Shown: positions 1 to 8,097, counted from the first letter of the stretch. The stretch: 46,713 bases of DNA from Stenotrophomonas sp. (GCA_003510825.1 DOKO01000422.1:1-46713); one strand, 5' to 3'. A program made the numbers and translations. The notes: generated by a model not told the origin, from the sequence alone.

Positions 1-167
1 TGCAGGCGCTGCTGCAGCTGCCCGCCGACCGAGGCCGCATAGGCCATCCAATGTGCCGGCGCTTCCTGCGCGGCCACCGGGCCACTGCCCAGTGCCAGCA
101 GCCCCAGCAGTGAGGCCAGCGGCCGCCACCAGCGCCGCGCCCCCGCTCGTTTGCCTTCAGAAGCCAT
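1..167 (-). CDS. Secreted protein, N-terminal part only (cut by window edge)
   Basis: The reading frame begins at the ATG whose complement is 165-167, and it runs off the left edge of the window. A purine-rich ribosome site (AAGGAAGGG) lies just upstream. The visible 55 residues start with a charged stretch (KRAGARRWWR), then a hydrophobic core (LASLLGLLALGSG) and a likely signal-peptidase site after VAAQ. The protein is therefore probably exported. The mature start (EAPAHWMAYAASVGGQLQQ) is not enough to name a family. It is followed on the same strand by nothing visible and is separated from the DyP gene by about 70 bases. Confidence 0.6.
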   Translation of the reverse strand, partial: MASEGKRAGARRWWRPLASLLGLLALGSGPVAAQEAPAHWMAYAASVGGQLQQRL

Positions 168-240
168 GCCTGCCCTTCCTTGTCATCCAGCCGATCATGG
201 TCGGCGCAGCAGATGACAGAGCGATGGCGGCGGTGATGCC

Positions 241-1215
241 TTACTCGCCCAGGTCGGCCAGCACCCTGCGCGAGGGCGCGAAGAAGGTGACGCCGGTGGT
301 GGCGGTCGAGAAATCCAGGATGCGGTCGTGCAGCGGCGCGGGGTTGCCGATGAACATGCGCTCGAGCATCTGCTCGATCACCCACAGGCGGCGCGTGTAG
401 CCGATGAAGTAAGTGCCGTACTCGCCGCGGCCGGGGTTGGCGAAGGGCATGTTGTCACGCAGGATCTCGTGCTCGCCGTCGGCATCCTCGATGGTGCACA
501 GCGTCTTGTGCGACTTCTGCGCGTCGGCCGGTGCGTCGTCCAGCTCGATGTTATCGTGCTTGGTGCGGCCGATGATCGCTTCCTGCGCCTCGGTCTTCTG
601 CGCGCGCCAGGCGTCCAGGTTGTGCAGGTACTTCTGCACCACCACGTAGCTGCCGCCGGCATGGTCGGGGTCTTCATCGCCGACGATCGTGGCTTCCGGC
701 AGCGACAGCCCTTCCGGGTTGGCCGTGCCATCGACGAAGTCCAGCAGGTCACGGCCATCGAAGTAGCGGAAGCCGGCCACCTCGTCCACGGTCTCCACGG
801 CGTCGCCGAAGGCCATCAGCAGATTGCGCTCGAAGGCGACGATCAGGTCCATGGTGCGCGCGCGCACGTGGTACAGCAGGTCACCCGGGGTGGACACGGC
901 GGTGTGGGTCGCACCCTTGATCTCGCGGAACGGCTTCAGCTCGCGCGGCGGCGTGCTGCCCACCACCGCTTCCCACACGCGGTGGCCGATGGCCACGTTG
1001 CAGGTGAAGGTGCGCTCGATATCGCGGATGGCGGTGTTCTTGATCAGGTCATCGCTGCTGCCCAGCACCTCGCGCACCTTGGCGATGGAATCGGCATCGT
1101 CCTTCACCTTCAGCACCAGGAACGCGGCCGAGTGGGTCAACGGCGCGGTGATCTGCTGCGGCTCGTTGTCGAGCGTGTGGTTGAGGGCGGTGATCGGTGC
1201 GGGCTGGGAGTTCAC
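241..1215 (-). CDS. DyP-type heme peroxidase (YfeX-like, class P/B)
   Basis: This is a 324-residue dye-decolorizing peroxidase, which uses heme and H2O2 to oxidise dyes, porphyrinogens or phenols. The GxxDG-type motif is seen as VDGTANPEG (catalytic Asp about residue 162). The expected proximal heme His is in SHKTL (about 236), and the distal Arg is in ILRDNMPF (about 253). The C-terminal GEYGTYFIGYTR block is typical of the family. The frame stays open upstream, but I chose GTG at 1215 because AGGA sits 7 bases before it and the family starts there (NSQPAPITALN). It has no signal peptide, so it is cytoplasmic. It lacks a visible encapsulin partner. Confidence 0.92.
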   Translation of the reverse strand: MNSQPAPITALNHTLDNEPQQITAPLTHSAAFLVLKVKDDADSIAKVREVLGSSDDLIKNTAIRDIERTFTCNVAIGHRVWEAVVGSTPPRELKPFREIKGATHTAVSTPGDLLYHVRARTMDLIVAFERNLLMAFGDAVETVDEVAGFRYFDGRDLLDFVDGTANPEGLSLPEATIVGDEDPDHAGGSYVVVQKYLHNLDAWRAQKTEAQEAIIGRTKHDNIELDDAPADAQKSHKTLCTIEDADGEHEILRDNMPFANPGRGEYGTYFIGYTRRLWVIEQMLERMFIGNPAPLHDRILDFSTATTGVTFFAPSRRVLADLGE

Positions 1216-1305
1216 GGTACATCCTGCTGGCGTGGGGCGGGCGCGTCGCGCGGGGCGAAGTGCGGGCGATTCTAGCGGAACCCTCCTGCCGATGGTGGAG
1301 CAGTA

Positions 1306-1360
1306 GTAGAGCCACGCCAGGCGTGGCTGAGGAGAGCATCCACGCATGGCGTGGCTCTAC
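1306..1360. repeat. SMAG REP pair (inverted GTAG hairpins)
   Basis: The segment begins GTAGAGCCACGCC and ends GGCGTGGCTCTAC, so its ends are inverted copies. Inside are two shorter palindromes (CCACGCC/GGCGTGG and a CATCCACGCATGG arm). This matches the SMAG family of Stenotrophomonas, in which GTAG-headed hairpins occur singly or as inverted pairs between genes. It lies upstream of the membrane-protein gene at 1489 and downstream (5' side) of the DyP gene. Confidence 0.85.
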
Positions 1361-1488
1361 TGGAGCGTTGGCGTGGTGTGCGGTTCTCAGTTCGGGCCGG
1401 CCGCACAGGGGGGCGTGATGCAGATCGATGTCAGGTTTTTTCCGCCGGCGGCGTCTTCAATCATCACTACACGCCGCTTGGAGCCCGC

Positions 1489-2220
1489 ATGCACGCCCCG
1501 GACATCGCTGCCACCACCACTCAAGCAAGCCGCCGCTGGCCCACCGGTCGCCTCCTGCACTGGCTTGCGCGCAGCGCGGGCATGCTGCGGCGCGCAACGC
1601 TGCGGCTGTTCCTGCTGGCGCTGCTGCCGATGCTGGTGGAACTCGTGCTGCAGCTGGGCGTGCCGGTCGCCGGCGTCGTGGTGTCCAAGCTGGTGGTGCC
1701 ACTGGTATCGATGTGGGCCCTGCTGATGCTGGATCAGTTCGTCCGCGGTGGGCGCTTCGCGCCGCTGCAGGCTGGCCGCCGGCTGCGTGCACGTCCCGCG
1801 ACGGTCGCGGTACTGGCGCTGCTCTCGGCAGTGGTCTTCGCCGGCCAGGTGGCGATGGCCGGCGTGCTGGCCGGGCCTGCGGCCGCGGGTGCCTTCGCTC
1901 TGGGTGACAGCGCGGTGCTGGCCACCACGGTCACTCGCCTGCAGATCGCCCTGGTGCTGGCCAGCGGCCTGCCGCTGGGCATGCTGCTGCTGACCACACT
2001 GCCGCGTGCGCTGCTGGATGGCATCCCTGCACGGGCTGCCCTGCGCGACAACCTGCGGCTGCTGCGCGAAGGCTGGCGTCCGCTCGGTGCCTACCTGCTG
2101 CTCAATGCGGTGCTGCTGCTGGCGCTGCCGTACCAGCCGTGGCTGCTGCTGCCCCTGCTGCTTCTCGGCTACGTATCCTATTGGATCTACCGCGACGCCT
2201 TCGCGGACGGCATCGGCTGA
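1489..2220 (+). CDS. Multi-pass membrane protein of unknown function
   Basis: This is a 243-residue protein with about six hydrophobic segments, for example LFLLALLPMLVELVLQLG, VAVLALLSAVVFAGQVAMAG, LQIALVLASGLPLGMLLLTT and PWLLLPLLLLGYVSYWIY. The frame is open from 1351, but that earlier ATG lies inside the SMAG repeat. I therefore took the ATG at 1489 (MHAPDIAATTTQ). The gene ends 9 bases before an ECF sigma-factor gene and probably shares its transcript. I do not recognise a named family. The layout resembles YIP1/BPSS1780-like membrane proteins, but that is only an impression. Confidence 0.75.
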   Translation: MHAPDIAATTTQASRRWPTGRLLHWLARSAGMLRRATLRLFLLALLPMLVELVLQLGVPVAGVVVSKLVVPLVSMWALLMLDQFVRGGRFAPLQAGRRLRARPATVAVLALLSAVVFAGQVAMAGVLAGPAAAGAFALGDSAVLATTVTRLQIALVLASGLPLGMLLLTTLPRALLDGIPARAALRDNLRLLREGWRPLGAYLLLNAVLLLALPYQPWLLLPLLLLGYVSYWIYRDAFADGIG

Positions 2221-2229
2221 GGAGCGCGG

Positions 2230-2733
2230 GTGGGCAGGACGCAGTCCATCGACATCGCAGAGGTGCTGCAGGCGCATTGGCCCCTGCTCGCACGCATGGC
2301 CGGCGGCTACGCGCGCGAGCCGGCGCGTCGCGACGATCTGCTGCAGGAGATCAGCATCGCCTTGTGGCAGGCGCTGCCACGCTGGCGTGGCGAAGAAGGC
2401 ACGCTGCGCGCCTTCATCGCGCGGGTGGCGCACAACCGTGCGATGGATGCACTGGCCAGTGAGCAGCGCCATCGCGGCAGCGCGCTGGACGACCACCTTC
2501 CCGATCCCGATGCGGACCCTCAGCAGCAGGCCGCGCGCGCCCAGCAGCAGGACACCCTGCTGCGGGCGGTACAGCAGCTGCCACTGGGCCTGCGCCAGGT
2601 AGTGCTTCTTGCCCTGGAGGGCTTTTCGCAGCGCGAGATCGGCCAGGCACTGGCCCTTGAAGAGAACACCGTTGCCCAGCGCCTGAGCCGCGCACGCCGG
2701 CAACTACGTGAGCGGATGGGAGGCACCCGATGA
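2230..2733 (+). CDS. ECF-family RNA polymerase sigma factor
   Basis: This is a 167-residue sigma-70 of the extracytoplasmic-function type. Region 2 is seen at about residues 12-60 (HWPLLARMAGGY, DDLLQEISIALWQALPRW, FIARVAHNRAMD). Region 4 is at about 105-160 (LPLGLRQVVLLALEGFSQREIGQAL, NTVAQRLSRARRQLRE). It starts at GTG with GGAGCG upstream. It overlaps the next gene by ATGA, so translation is coupled. The coupled membrane protein and the membrane protein before it suggest envelope signal sensing. The target promoters cannot be told from this window. Confidence 0.92.
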   Translation: MGRTQSIDIAEVLQAHWPLLARMAGGYAREPARRDDLLQEISIALWQALPRWRGEEGTLRAFIARVAHNRAMDALASEQRHRGSALDDHLPDPDADPQQQAARAQQQDTLLRAVQQLPLGLRQVVLLALEGFSQREIGQALALEENTVAQRLSRARRQLRERMGGTR

Positions 2734-3332
2734 AACCGGCAACCGACAACCCGGAGTGGAGCGACCTGCAGGCCCTGTGGCAGCAGCAGCCCGCCCCACC
2801 CGCAGTGGATGTGGCCGCACTGCAGCGCGAGGCGGAGCGTCGCAGCCGCTGGATCCGCCTGCGATCGGCCATTGAACTGCTGATCACCGTGGTGGCCGTG
2901 GCCAACTGCGTCCGCGCCCTGCTCGATCCGCGCAAGCTGATCGCGCATGGTCTGCTGTGGGGCCTGATCGCGTTCGTGCTGGCCGTGGCTGGCTGGATCT
3001 TCGTGCAGCGGCGGCGACAGTGGCGCAGCCGCGGCCTGGCTCCGGCCGCACTGCTGGCGTTCGAGCGCCAACGCGCGCGCATTTCGATGCAGATCTGGCG
3101 GGTCAACATCTGGCTTTCCCTGGCGGTCTGGGCGGGGTTGGTGTGGATGGCGCTCACCGCGATGCAGGCGGGATCCGACGCCCCCGGTGCACTACCGCCT
3201 CAGACCTGGGCGCTGAACCTGGGCTTGAACGGCGCGGTCGTCGTGGTGGTGGCGCTGGCTGGCGCATGGGCTGGCCGCCGCCGGCAGCGGCGGCTGGACC
3301 GTCTGGCCGAGCTGGAAGCACAACTGCAGTAG
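2730..3332 (+). CDS. Membrane protein, possible anti-sigma partner
   Basis: This is a 200-residue protein with a soluble N-terminus (about residues 1-45, containing SDLQALWQQQP) and about four membrane helices (LRSAIELLITVVAVANCV, HGLLWGLIAFVLAVAGWIF, IWLSLAVWAGLVWMALTAM, LNLGLNGAVVVVVALAGAWAG). It overlaps the sigma-factor stop by 4 bases, which is the usual place for an anti-sigma factor. The soluble N-terminus followed by helices fits that role, but no zinc-binding ASD motif (HxxxCxxC) is present. The TAG stop codon is supplied by the GTAG of the following SMAG repeat. Confidence 0.8.
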   Translation: MKPATDNPEWSDLQALWQQQPAPPAVDVAALQREAERRSRWIRLRSAIELLITVVAVANCVRALLDPRKLIAHGLLWGLIAFVLAVAGWIFVQRRRQWRSRGLAPAALLAFERQRARISMQIWRVNIWLSLAVWAGLVWMALTAMQAGSDAPGALPPQTWALNLGLNGAVVVVVALAGAWAGRRRQRRLDRLAELEAQLQ

Positions 3333-3383
3333 AGCCACGCCATGCGTGGATGGGGGAAGCAGCCACGCGCGGCGTGGCTCTAC
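3329..3383. repeat. SMAG REP pair overlapping a stop codon
   Basis: An inverted pair runs from GTAGAGCCACGCC to GGCGTGGCTCTAC with internal palindrome arms. Its first four bases (GTAG) contain the TAG stop of the upstream gene. It ends 8 bases before the stop of the convergent VOC gene. It may serve as a 3' mRNA-stabilising or terminator structure for both. Confidence 0.85.
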
Positions 3384-3391
3384 TGCAGGCT

Positions 3392-3760
3392 TCAGTCCAT
3401 GTCGCTCCATACTGCCAGCTCGTAGCCATCCAGATCGCGGAAGTGGAATCTGCGGCCACCCGGGAAAGCGAACACCGGCTGTACCACGTCACCTCCGGCC
3501 GCCAGCACGCGCTGTTCGGCGGCGGCCAGATCGGCGCAGTAGAGAATGACCAGCGCGCCGCCCTGTGCACGCACCGGCGCGTCGGCCACGAAGCCGCCCT
3601 TCAGGCGACCATCGTCGAACTCGGTGTAGGCCGGGCCGTAATCGGTGTAGCGCCAACCGAACACCTGCGCGTAGAAGTGTTTGCTGCGCGCGATGTCGGC
3701 GACGTTGAACTCGATGTTGTCGATGCGGCGCTCGGCGTCGCGGTCAGGGGTGTGGCTCAT
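3392..3760 (-). CDS. VOC-fold (glyoxalase/bleomycin-resistance-like) protein
   Basis: This is a 122-residue single-repeat vicinal-oxygen-chelate protein. The first beta-alpha unit is seen as IDNIEFNVADIARSKHFYAQVFGWRY. The second ends in FHFRDLDGYELAVWSD, with the usual C-terminal Asp-Gly and Glu metal-site region. The frame extends upstream, but GGAG 6 bases before the ATG at 3760 (MSHTPDRD) fixes the start. This group is often a small-molecule-binding or dioxygenase-like enzyme, and the substrate is unknown here. The gene lies in tandem with an AraC-type regulator 69 bases upstream. Confidence 0.88.
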   Translation of the reverse strand: MSHTPDRDAERRIDNIEFNVADIARSKHFYAQVFGWRYTDYGPAYTEFDDGRLKGGFVADAPVRAQGGALVILYCADLAAAEQRVLAAGGDVVQPVFAFPGGRRFHFRDLDGYELAVWSDMD

Positions 3761-3829
3761 GGTGGCGCTCCTGTTGGGAGCGCGCAGCATCGACCAGCAG
3801 CGGCGCAGGGTCTTGAACGAAACGGACAG

Positions 3830-4603
3830 TCAGGGCGCCCAATGCAGCCACAGGGCAGTGGCCGTCATCCCGGCCAGTTCGCGCGCGTCCCGCGCGAGGT
3901 GGGCCTGGTCGGCATAGCCGGCATCTGCAGCACGCGCGGCCATGGCCAACGTCGCATCGCTGCGGCAGCCGCGCAGGAAGCGTTGCAGGCGCAGGATGCG
4001 CTGCAGGGTCTTCGCCCCGTAGCCGAACTGCTGCTGGCTGAGGCGGCGCAGCGATCGCGGGTGCAGGTCCAGGTGCCCGGCGAGAGCGTCGATGCTGCTG
4101 CCCTCGGCCAGACCACGGAACAGGGCCTGCGCCCGTCGTGCCGCGAGGTCATCGGTCGGCAGCCCCATGTGGGGCCGCAGCAGGGTCGCCAACCGCTGCA
4201 GACGCCCGTGTGGCGGTGCATCGCCCACCGCATCGGCGACATCTTCGGCCCAACCGCCCTTCAGCTCGGCCAACGGAATCGCCTGGCCCAGCATGTCCGC
4301 CAGCGAAATACCCAGCGCGGCCTGGGCCTGCCCCGGCTGGAAGCGCGCGCCCAGTACCTGTGCCCCCGGCGCCAGCTGCGGGTGCGCGGCCACGCGGTCG
4401 GGGCCGACAGCGAAGAGCACGCCGTCCCGCCACAGGATATCCACGCAGCCATCGGGCAGCACGGTGATGCTGCCGCTGGCATCGGCAGCCAACTGGCTCT
4501 GCCACAGCTGGCCGAAAGCGCCGCGCAGCGCGGCCGGCGCAGGGTGCTCCTGGTAAGCCGCACCAGTACCGGCAAGGGAGGTCGCGCTGGGATCGAAGGC
4601 CAT
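3830..4603 (-). CDS. AraC-family transcriptional regulator
   Basis: This regulator has about 257 residues. The N-terminal half has the pattern YQEHPAPAALRGAFGQLWQ ... ITVLPDGCVDILW ... VGPDRVAAHPQL, as in the DUF6597-type ligand domain. The C-terminal half is the double helix-turn-helix (about 165-255: IDALAGHLDLHPRSLRRLSQQQFGYGAKTLQRILRLQRFL, then AADAGYADQAHLARDARELAGMTA). Starts at 4603, 4624 (ATG) or 4648 (GTG) are all possible, and none has a strong ribosome site. It probably controls the neighbouring VOC gene or another local target. Confidence 0.85.
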   Translation of the reverse strand: MAFDPSATSLAGTGAAYQEHPAPAALRGAFGQLWQSQLAADASGSITVLPDGCVDILWRDGVLFAVGPDRVAAHPQLAPGAQVLGARFQPGQAQAALGISLADMLGQAIPLAELKGGWAEDVADAVGDAPPHGRLQRLATLLRPHMGLPTDDLAARRAQALFRGLAEGSSIDALAGHLDLHPRSLRRLSQQQFGYGAKTLQRILRLQRFLRGCRSDATLAMAARAADAGYADQAHLARDARELAGMTATALWLHWAP

Positions 4604-4713
4604 GGCGCATTGTGGCGCAGGCATGCGCGTGGCGGCCAACGCTGGCACACTGGGTTTACCTGGCCGGATGCCTGTGCTGACAGGGTCTGCGCCCCTTCAT
4701 GGAGGAAGACACG

Positions 4714-5634
4714 ATGGCATCCATCCGCATGGCCCGCTTGGCGCCGGCACTGCTTGCGCTGCTGCTGGGCACGGCCAACGGCGCCTACGCCGCCGACACC
4801 GGCAGCTTTTTCGACGCAGTGCAGCGCTACGGCAACGACGACTTCAAGGGCTGCGCCGATACCCTCGGCGCGATGTATCGCAACGGGGCAAGCTTTCCCG
4901 ACGGCGGCGAGCTGCTGCTGGTCGAGTGCACTGCCGCCGCCGGCGACCATCCCGCGGCGATGGCCTACGCCGTCGCCCTGCTCGGCCAGGACCGCCTTCC
5001 CCTCGATGATCTGCTGCACAAGGATCGCCCCGGCCTGAATGCCCTGCGTGCCGAACCGGAATGGACGCAGATGCTGGCGCGCGCGGAAGCGACCCAGAAA
5101 CAGCGTGCCGCGCTGATGGATGAACCCTTGCGCAGGGAACTGCTGGATCGCGAAGCCCGTGACCAGGCCGCGCAGCACGCCGCGATCGCGGCCGGGGGCG
5201 CCGATGCATTCAAAGACACCGCACCCGTGGCCAAGGCCAATGCGCAATGGCTGAAGACCGTGATTGCTGCGAAGGGCTGGCCGACGCGATCGAAGGTCGG
5301 TCGTGATGGCGCCAAGGCCGCATGGCTGCTGGTGCAGCACGCCGACCAGGATCCTGCCTTCCAGGCCGAGGTGCTGCCGTTGATCGAACTCGCCGCCAGA
5401 ACGGGTGAAGCCGACCGTGCCGACGTAGCCCTGCTCACCGACCGCGTGCTGGTGGCCCAGGGCAAGCCGCAGCGCTACGGCAGCCAGTTCGTGCGGGGCG
5501 AGGATGGTGTGATGCGCCTGCGCCCCACCGAAGACATGCCCGGCCTGGACGCGAGGCGCAGCGCGATGGGCCTGCCGTCACTGGCCGAGTACAAGGCCAT
5601 CCTCGCCGAGAGTTATGGCACGGCGGTGGACTGA
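4714..5634 (+). CDS. DUF6624-type exported protein
   Basis: This is a 306-residue protein with a clear signal peptide (SIRMARLAPALLALLLGTANGAYA|AD). The ATG at 4714 follows GGAGGAAG at ideal spacing. The C-terminal part carries the run GWPTRSKVGRDGAKAAWLLVQHADQDPAFQ, then DRVLVAQGKPQRYGSQF, the pattern of the DUF6624 family. The family has no known biochemical role. Its 3' end overlaps the convergent TetR gene by 22 bases, so the two are arranged tail to tail. Confidence 0.82.
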   Translation: MASIRMARLAPALLALLLGTANGAYAADTGSFFDAVQRYGNDDFKGCADTLGAMYRNGASFPDGGELLLVECTAAAGDHPAAMAYAVALLGQDRLPLDDLLHKDRPGLNALRAEPEWTQMLARAEATQKQRAALMDEPLRRELLDREARDQAAQHAAIAAGGADAFKDTAPVAKANAQWLKTVIAAKGWPTRSKVGRDGAKAAWLLVQHADQDPAFQAEVLPLIELAARTGEADRADVALLTDRVLVAQGKPQRYGSQFVRGEDGVMRLRPTEDMPGLDARRSAMGLPSLAEYKAILAESYGTAVD

Positions 5635-6248
5635 TTCTTCGGCTCGGCTGCGGGCCACCTGATCAGCCGCTCGAACACCGCGCCCAGCAGCTCGGCCAGT
5701 TCGTCCTCGTCGGCATCGGCGAGGGCCGGCAGCGCGATCATCTGGCGCATCACCTGGAAGCCGGAAATCATGGCCAGGATGAGCGCGGCGCGCTCGGCCG
5801 GCAGCGTGCCCTGCAGTGAGGCGGCCACCCTCCTCAGGTGATGCGCGGCGATCTTGTCGCGGCCGATCTCCGCCGCCAACGGGCTCGATGCCGAGTGGAA
5901 GGTGATCAGGAAACCGTCCATCGGCGTCGCATCGGCGCGGGTCATCTTCACCAGCGCACGCGCCAGCGCCTTGCCCGGTTCCGGCTGGTCCATGATGCCG
6001 CCGGCAATCAGGCTGCCCTGGGTCATGGTGTTCTCCACCACCTCGGCGAACAGCTGCTCCTTCGAGCCGAAGTAGCGGTTGACCATCATCGCCGTGACCC
6101 CGGCCCCTGCCGCGATCTCACGTACCCCGGCCCCGTCATAGCCGGACTGGGCGAACGCCCGGCGGGCGGAGACCAGGATCGCCTCGCGGGTGGCTTCGGC
6201 GTCACGTTGGCGGGGTTTGCCGGGGGACGGCGTGGCAGGTGTGCTCAT
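5613..6248 (-). CDS. TetR/AcrR-family repressor
   Basis: This is a 211-residue regulator. The N-terminal helix-turn-helix is plain: REAILVSARRAFAQSGYDGAGVREIAAGAGVTAMMVNRYFGSKEQLFAEVV (about 20-72). The C-terminal ligand domain resembles the TetR_C_33/AcrR type. It is divergent from an SDR gene, with two operator-like repeats between the two. There is no ribosome site before its ATG. A -10 hexamer (TATACT on this strand) ends 6 bases before the ATG, which suggests a leaderless mRNA. It is likely to repress itself and the SDR gene. Confidence 0.92.
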   Translation of the reverse strand: MSTPATPSPGKPRQRDAEATREAILVSARRAFAQSGYDGAGVREIAAGAGVTAMMVNRYFGSKEQLFAEVVENTMTQGSLIAGGIMDQPEPGKALARALVKMTRADATPMDGFLITFHSASSPLAAEIGRDKIAAHHLRRVAASLQGTLPAERAALILAMISGFQVMRQMIALPALADADEDELAELLGAVFERLIRWPAAEPKNQSTAVP

Positions 6249-6254
6249 GCGTTA

Positions 6255-6305
6255 AGTATACAGTCGTAGACAACGGCGGACAACGCATGTATACAGCTGT
6301 AGACA
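6255..6305. promoter_or_regulatory. Divergent promoter with two TetR-operator-like repeats
   Basis: Two 17-base direct repeats, GTATACAG(TC or CT)GTAGACA, lie at 6256-6272 and 6289-6305, spaced 33 bases start to start (about three helical turns). The second copy, extended by one base (6288-6305), is a near-perfect palindrome (16 of 18 positions). On the + strand TAGACA (6267-6272), a 17-base spacer and TATACA (6290-6295) form a promoter toward the SDR gene. On the - strand TTGTCC (6278-6283), a 17-base spacer and TATACT (6255-6260) form a promoter toward the TetR gene. Repressor bound at the repeats would cover both. Confidence 0.75.
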
Positions 6306-6373
6306 TAGCCGCCTGCACCGCCGGATCCCCGTCGGGGTGGCTTGCCCATCCCCCACGAATCTGGAGAGTTCCC

Positions 6374-7405
6374 ATGAAAACGACCGTCCTGGTGACCGGT
6401 GGCACCGGCTTCATCGCCCAGCACTGCATCCTGGCCCTGCTGGCGGCGGGCTACGACGTCCGCACCACCGTGCGCTCGCTGTCTCGCGAGGCGGAGGTGC
6501 GCCAACAGTTGAAGGTCGGCGGCGCCGAACCGGGTGATCGCCTCAGCTTCGTGGTGGCCGACCTCGGCCGCGACGAGGGCTGGGCCGAAGCCGTTGCCGG
6601 CTGCAGCCATGTGATGCATGGCGCCTCGCCCACGCCCACTGGCGAACAGACCAGCGAGGAGCAATGGGTGCGTCCGGCGGTGGACGGCAACCTGCGCGTG
6701 CTGCGTGCCGCGCGCGATGCCGGCGTGCAGCGGGTGGTGCTGACTTCCGCGTTCGGCGCGATCTGTGCCGGCCACGGCGACATCGGCCGGCCGTTCAACG
6801 AAACCGACTGGAGCGACCTGTCCGGTGATGTGTGGCTGTACCAGAAGTCCAAGACGCTGTCCGAGCGCGCAGCGTGGGAGTTCATCGCCCGCGAGGGCAA
6901 CGGCCTGCAGCTGTCGGTGGTCAATCCCACCGCCGTGCTGGGCCCGGTGCTGGGCGGCGACTACTCACACTCCATCCGCCTGGTGCGCAACCTGCTGCAG
7001 GGGCAGAAGGGTTCGCCGAAGATCAACTGCGGCTTTGTCGATGTCCGCGACGTGGCCGACCTGCACCTGCGCGCGATGACCGACCCGGCCGCCAACGGCG
7101 AGCGCTTCATCGCCATCGCCGGTGACAGCCTGTGGCTGGGCGAAGTGGCGCAGGTCCTGAAGCAGCGCATGGGCGCGGCCGCCGACAAGGTCAGCACGCG
7201 GGTCATCCCCAACTGGGTGGTGCGCCTGGGTGCGCTGAAGGATCCGGCGCTGCGCGGTTCGGTGCCGTTGCTGGGCCGTACGATGAATGCCACCAGCGAA
7301 AAGGCGCAACGCCTGCTGGGCTGGGCACCGCGTTCGCGTGAGGATGCCATCGTGGCGACGGCCGAAAGCCTGCTGCGGCTGGGGCTGGTGGAGGCTCAGC
7401 CGTAA
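6374..7405 (+). CDS. NAD(P)-dependent extended SDR (dihydroflavonol-reductase-like)
   Basis: This is a 343-residue oxidoreductase. The Rossmann nucleotide site is VLVTGGTGFIAQHCILALLAAGY at the N-terminus. The catalytic Tyr-Lys pair is in LYQKSKTLSERAAWEF (YxxxK). NPTAVLGPVLG and VDVRDVADLHLRAM are typical of the dihydroflavonol reductase/aldehyde reductase branch. GGAG precedes the ATG at 6374; the longer open frame upstream covers the operator region and is not used. It is probably induced when the divergent TetR repressor meets an aldehyde or ketone ligand. The true substrate is unknown. Confidence 0.92.
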   Translation: MKTTVLVTGGTGFIAQHCILALLAAGYDVRTTVRSLSREAEVRQQLKVGGAEPGDRLSFVVADLGRDEGWAEAVAGCSHVMHGASPTPTGEQTSEEQWVRPAVDGNLRVLRAARDAGVQRVVLTSAFGAICAGHGDIGRPFNETDWSDLSGDVWLYQKSKTLSERAAWEFIAREGNGLQLSVVNPTAVLGPVLGGDYSHSIRLVRNLLQGQKGSPKINCGFVDVRDVADLHLRAMTDPAANGERFIAIAGDSLWLGEVAQVLKQRMGAAADKVSTRVIPNWVVRLGALKDPALRGSVPLLGRTMNATSEKAQRLLGWAPRSREDAIVATAESLLRLGLVEAQP

Positions 7406-7410
7406 TCCAC

Positions 7411-7441
7411 AAAAAAGAAGCCCGGCGCGAGGCCGGGCTTC
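7411..7441 (-). terminator. Rho-independent terminator of the Ax21-family gene
   Basis: On the minus strand GAAGCCCGGC, a short loop and GCCGGGCTTC form a 10-bp GC-rich stem followed by TTTTTT (7411-7416 read in reverse). The T-run is only on the minus-strand side, so it ends transcription from the Ax21 gene. It may act weakly on the SDR gene. Confidence 0.85.
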
Positions 7442-7505
7442 GGGTGGCGTGCGGGAGAGAGAGAGAGCACACGCCGGTAACGCTTTTCTACTGCAGTACT
7501 GCTTA

Positions 7506-8081
7506 TTACCAGGTGAAGCGCGGGCCCACGAACCACTCGCGGTCGCCGGCCTTGGCCAGCTTCACTTCGCCGCTCAGGCCCCAGTTCGGGGTGAACTTGG
7601 CGGTGGCGCCGACGCGGCCGTAGAACTCGCCGTCCGGGTTGACGCCGTGCTTCTTGCTGTAGTCCTCGTAGCCGGCCAGCGCGTAGCCTTCCAGGTACGG
7701 GTTGAACGCGGTGCGCAGGCCCACTTCGGTGGAGTAGCCGTTGAAGTCCAGGCCATGCTCCAGGTCGAACTTCTGGTACGCAACACGAGCCACCAGGTCG
7801 GTGTTCGGTGCGATGCCGTAGTTGTAGCCGGCGCCGATGCGCCACTGGTCAACGTCGTTCTTGAAGGTGTCGGTTTCCTGCTTGCTGTAATCAGCGAAGA
7901 CCGAGAAGTTCGGGTGCACGGCAACCGAGCCCTTGACGCCCCAGCCATCGGCGTCGCCGCCCTTGGCATCGGTGTTCACGTAACCGCCTTCAACGTAGTT
8001 GTACGACAGGCCATCGGCAGCCGATGCAGCGAACGGCAGGGCAGCCAGCAGACCCAGGGCGAGCAGCGAATTCTTGTTCAT
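7506..8081 (-). CDS. ax21: Ax21-family outer-membrane protein
   Basis: This is a 191-residue protein with a signal peptide (MNKNSLLALGLLAALPFAASA|ADG). A short beta-barrel-like body follows, made of alternating strands and ending in an aromatic residue (GPRFTW), the usual barrel-assembly signal. The mature N-terminus LSYNYVEGGYVNTDAKGGDADGWG aligns with the well-known Ax21 segment (YNFVEGDYVRT...DADGWG). It begins after AAAGGTG. Early reports that Ax21 is a quorum signal and the XA21 ligand were retracted, so a structural or vesicle-associated role is safer. This may be a paralogue, so the symbol is tentative. Confidence 0.88.
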   Translation of the reverse strand: MNKNSLLALGLLAALPFAASAADGLSYNYVEGGYVNTDAKGGDADGWGVKGSVAVHPNFSVFADYSKQETDTFKNDVDQWRIGAGYNYGIAPNTDLVARVAYQKFDLEHGLDFNGYSTEVGLRTAFNPYLEGYALAGYEDYSKKHGVNPDGEFYGRVGATAKFTPNWGLSGEVKLAKAGDREWFVGPRFTW

Positions 8082-8097
8082 CGGGACACACCTTTAA

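Noticed and set aside
2957..5038. A 693-residue plus-strand open frame across four genes
   Set aside because: It crosses real genes on both strands and a REP element and has a low-complexity composition.
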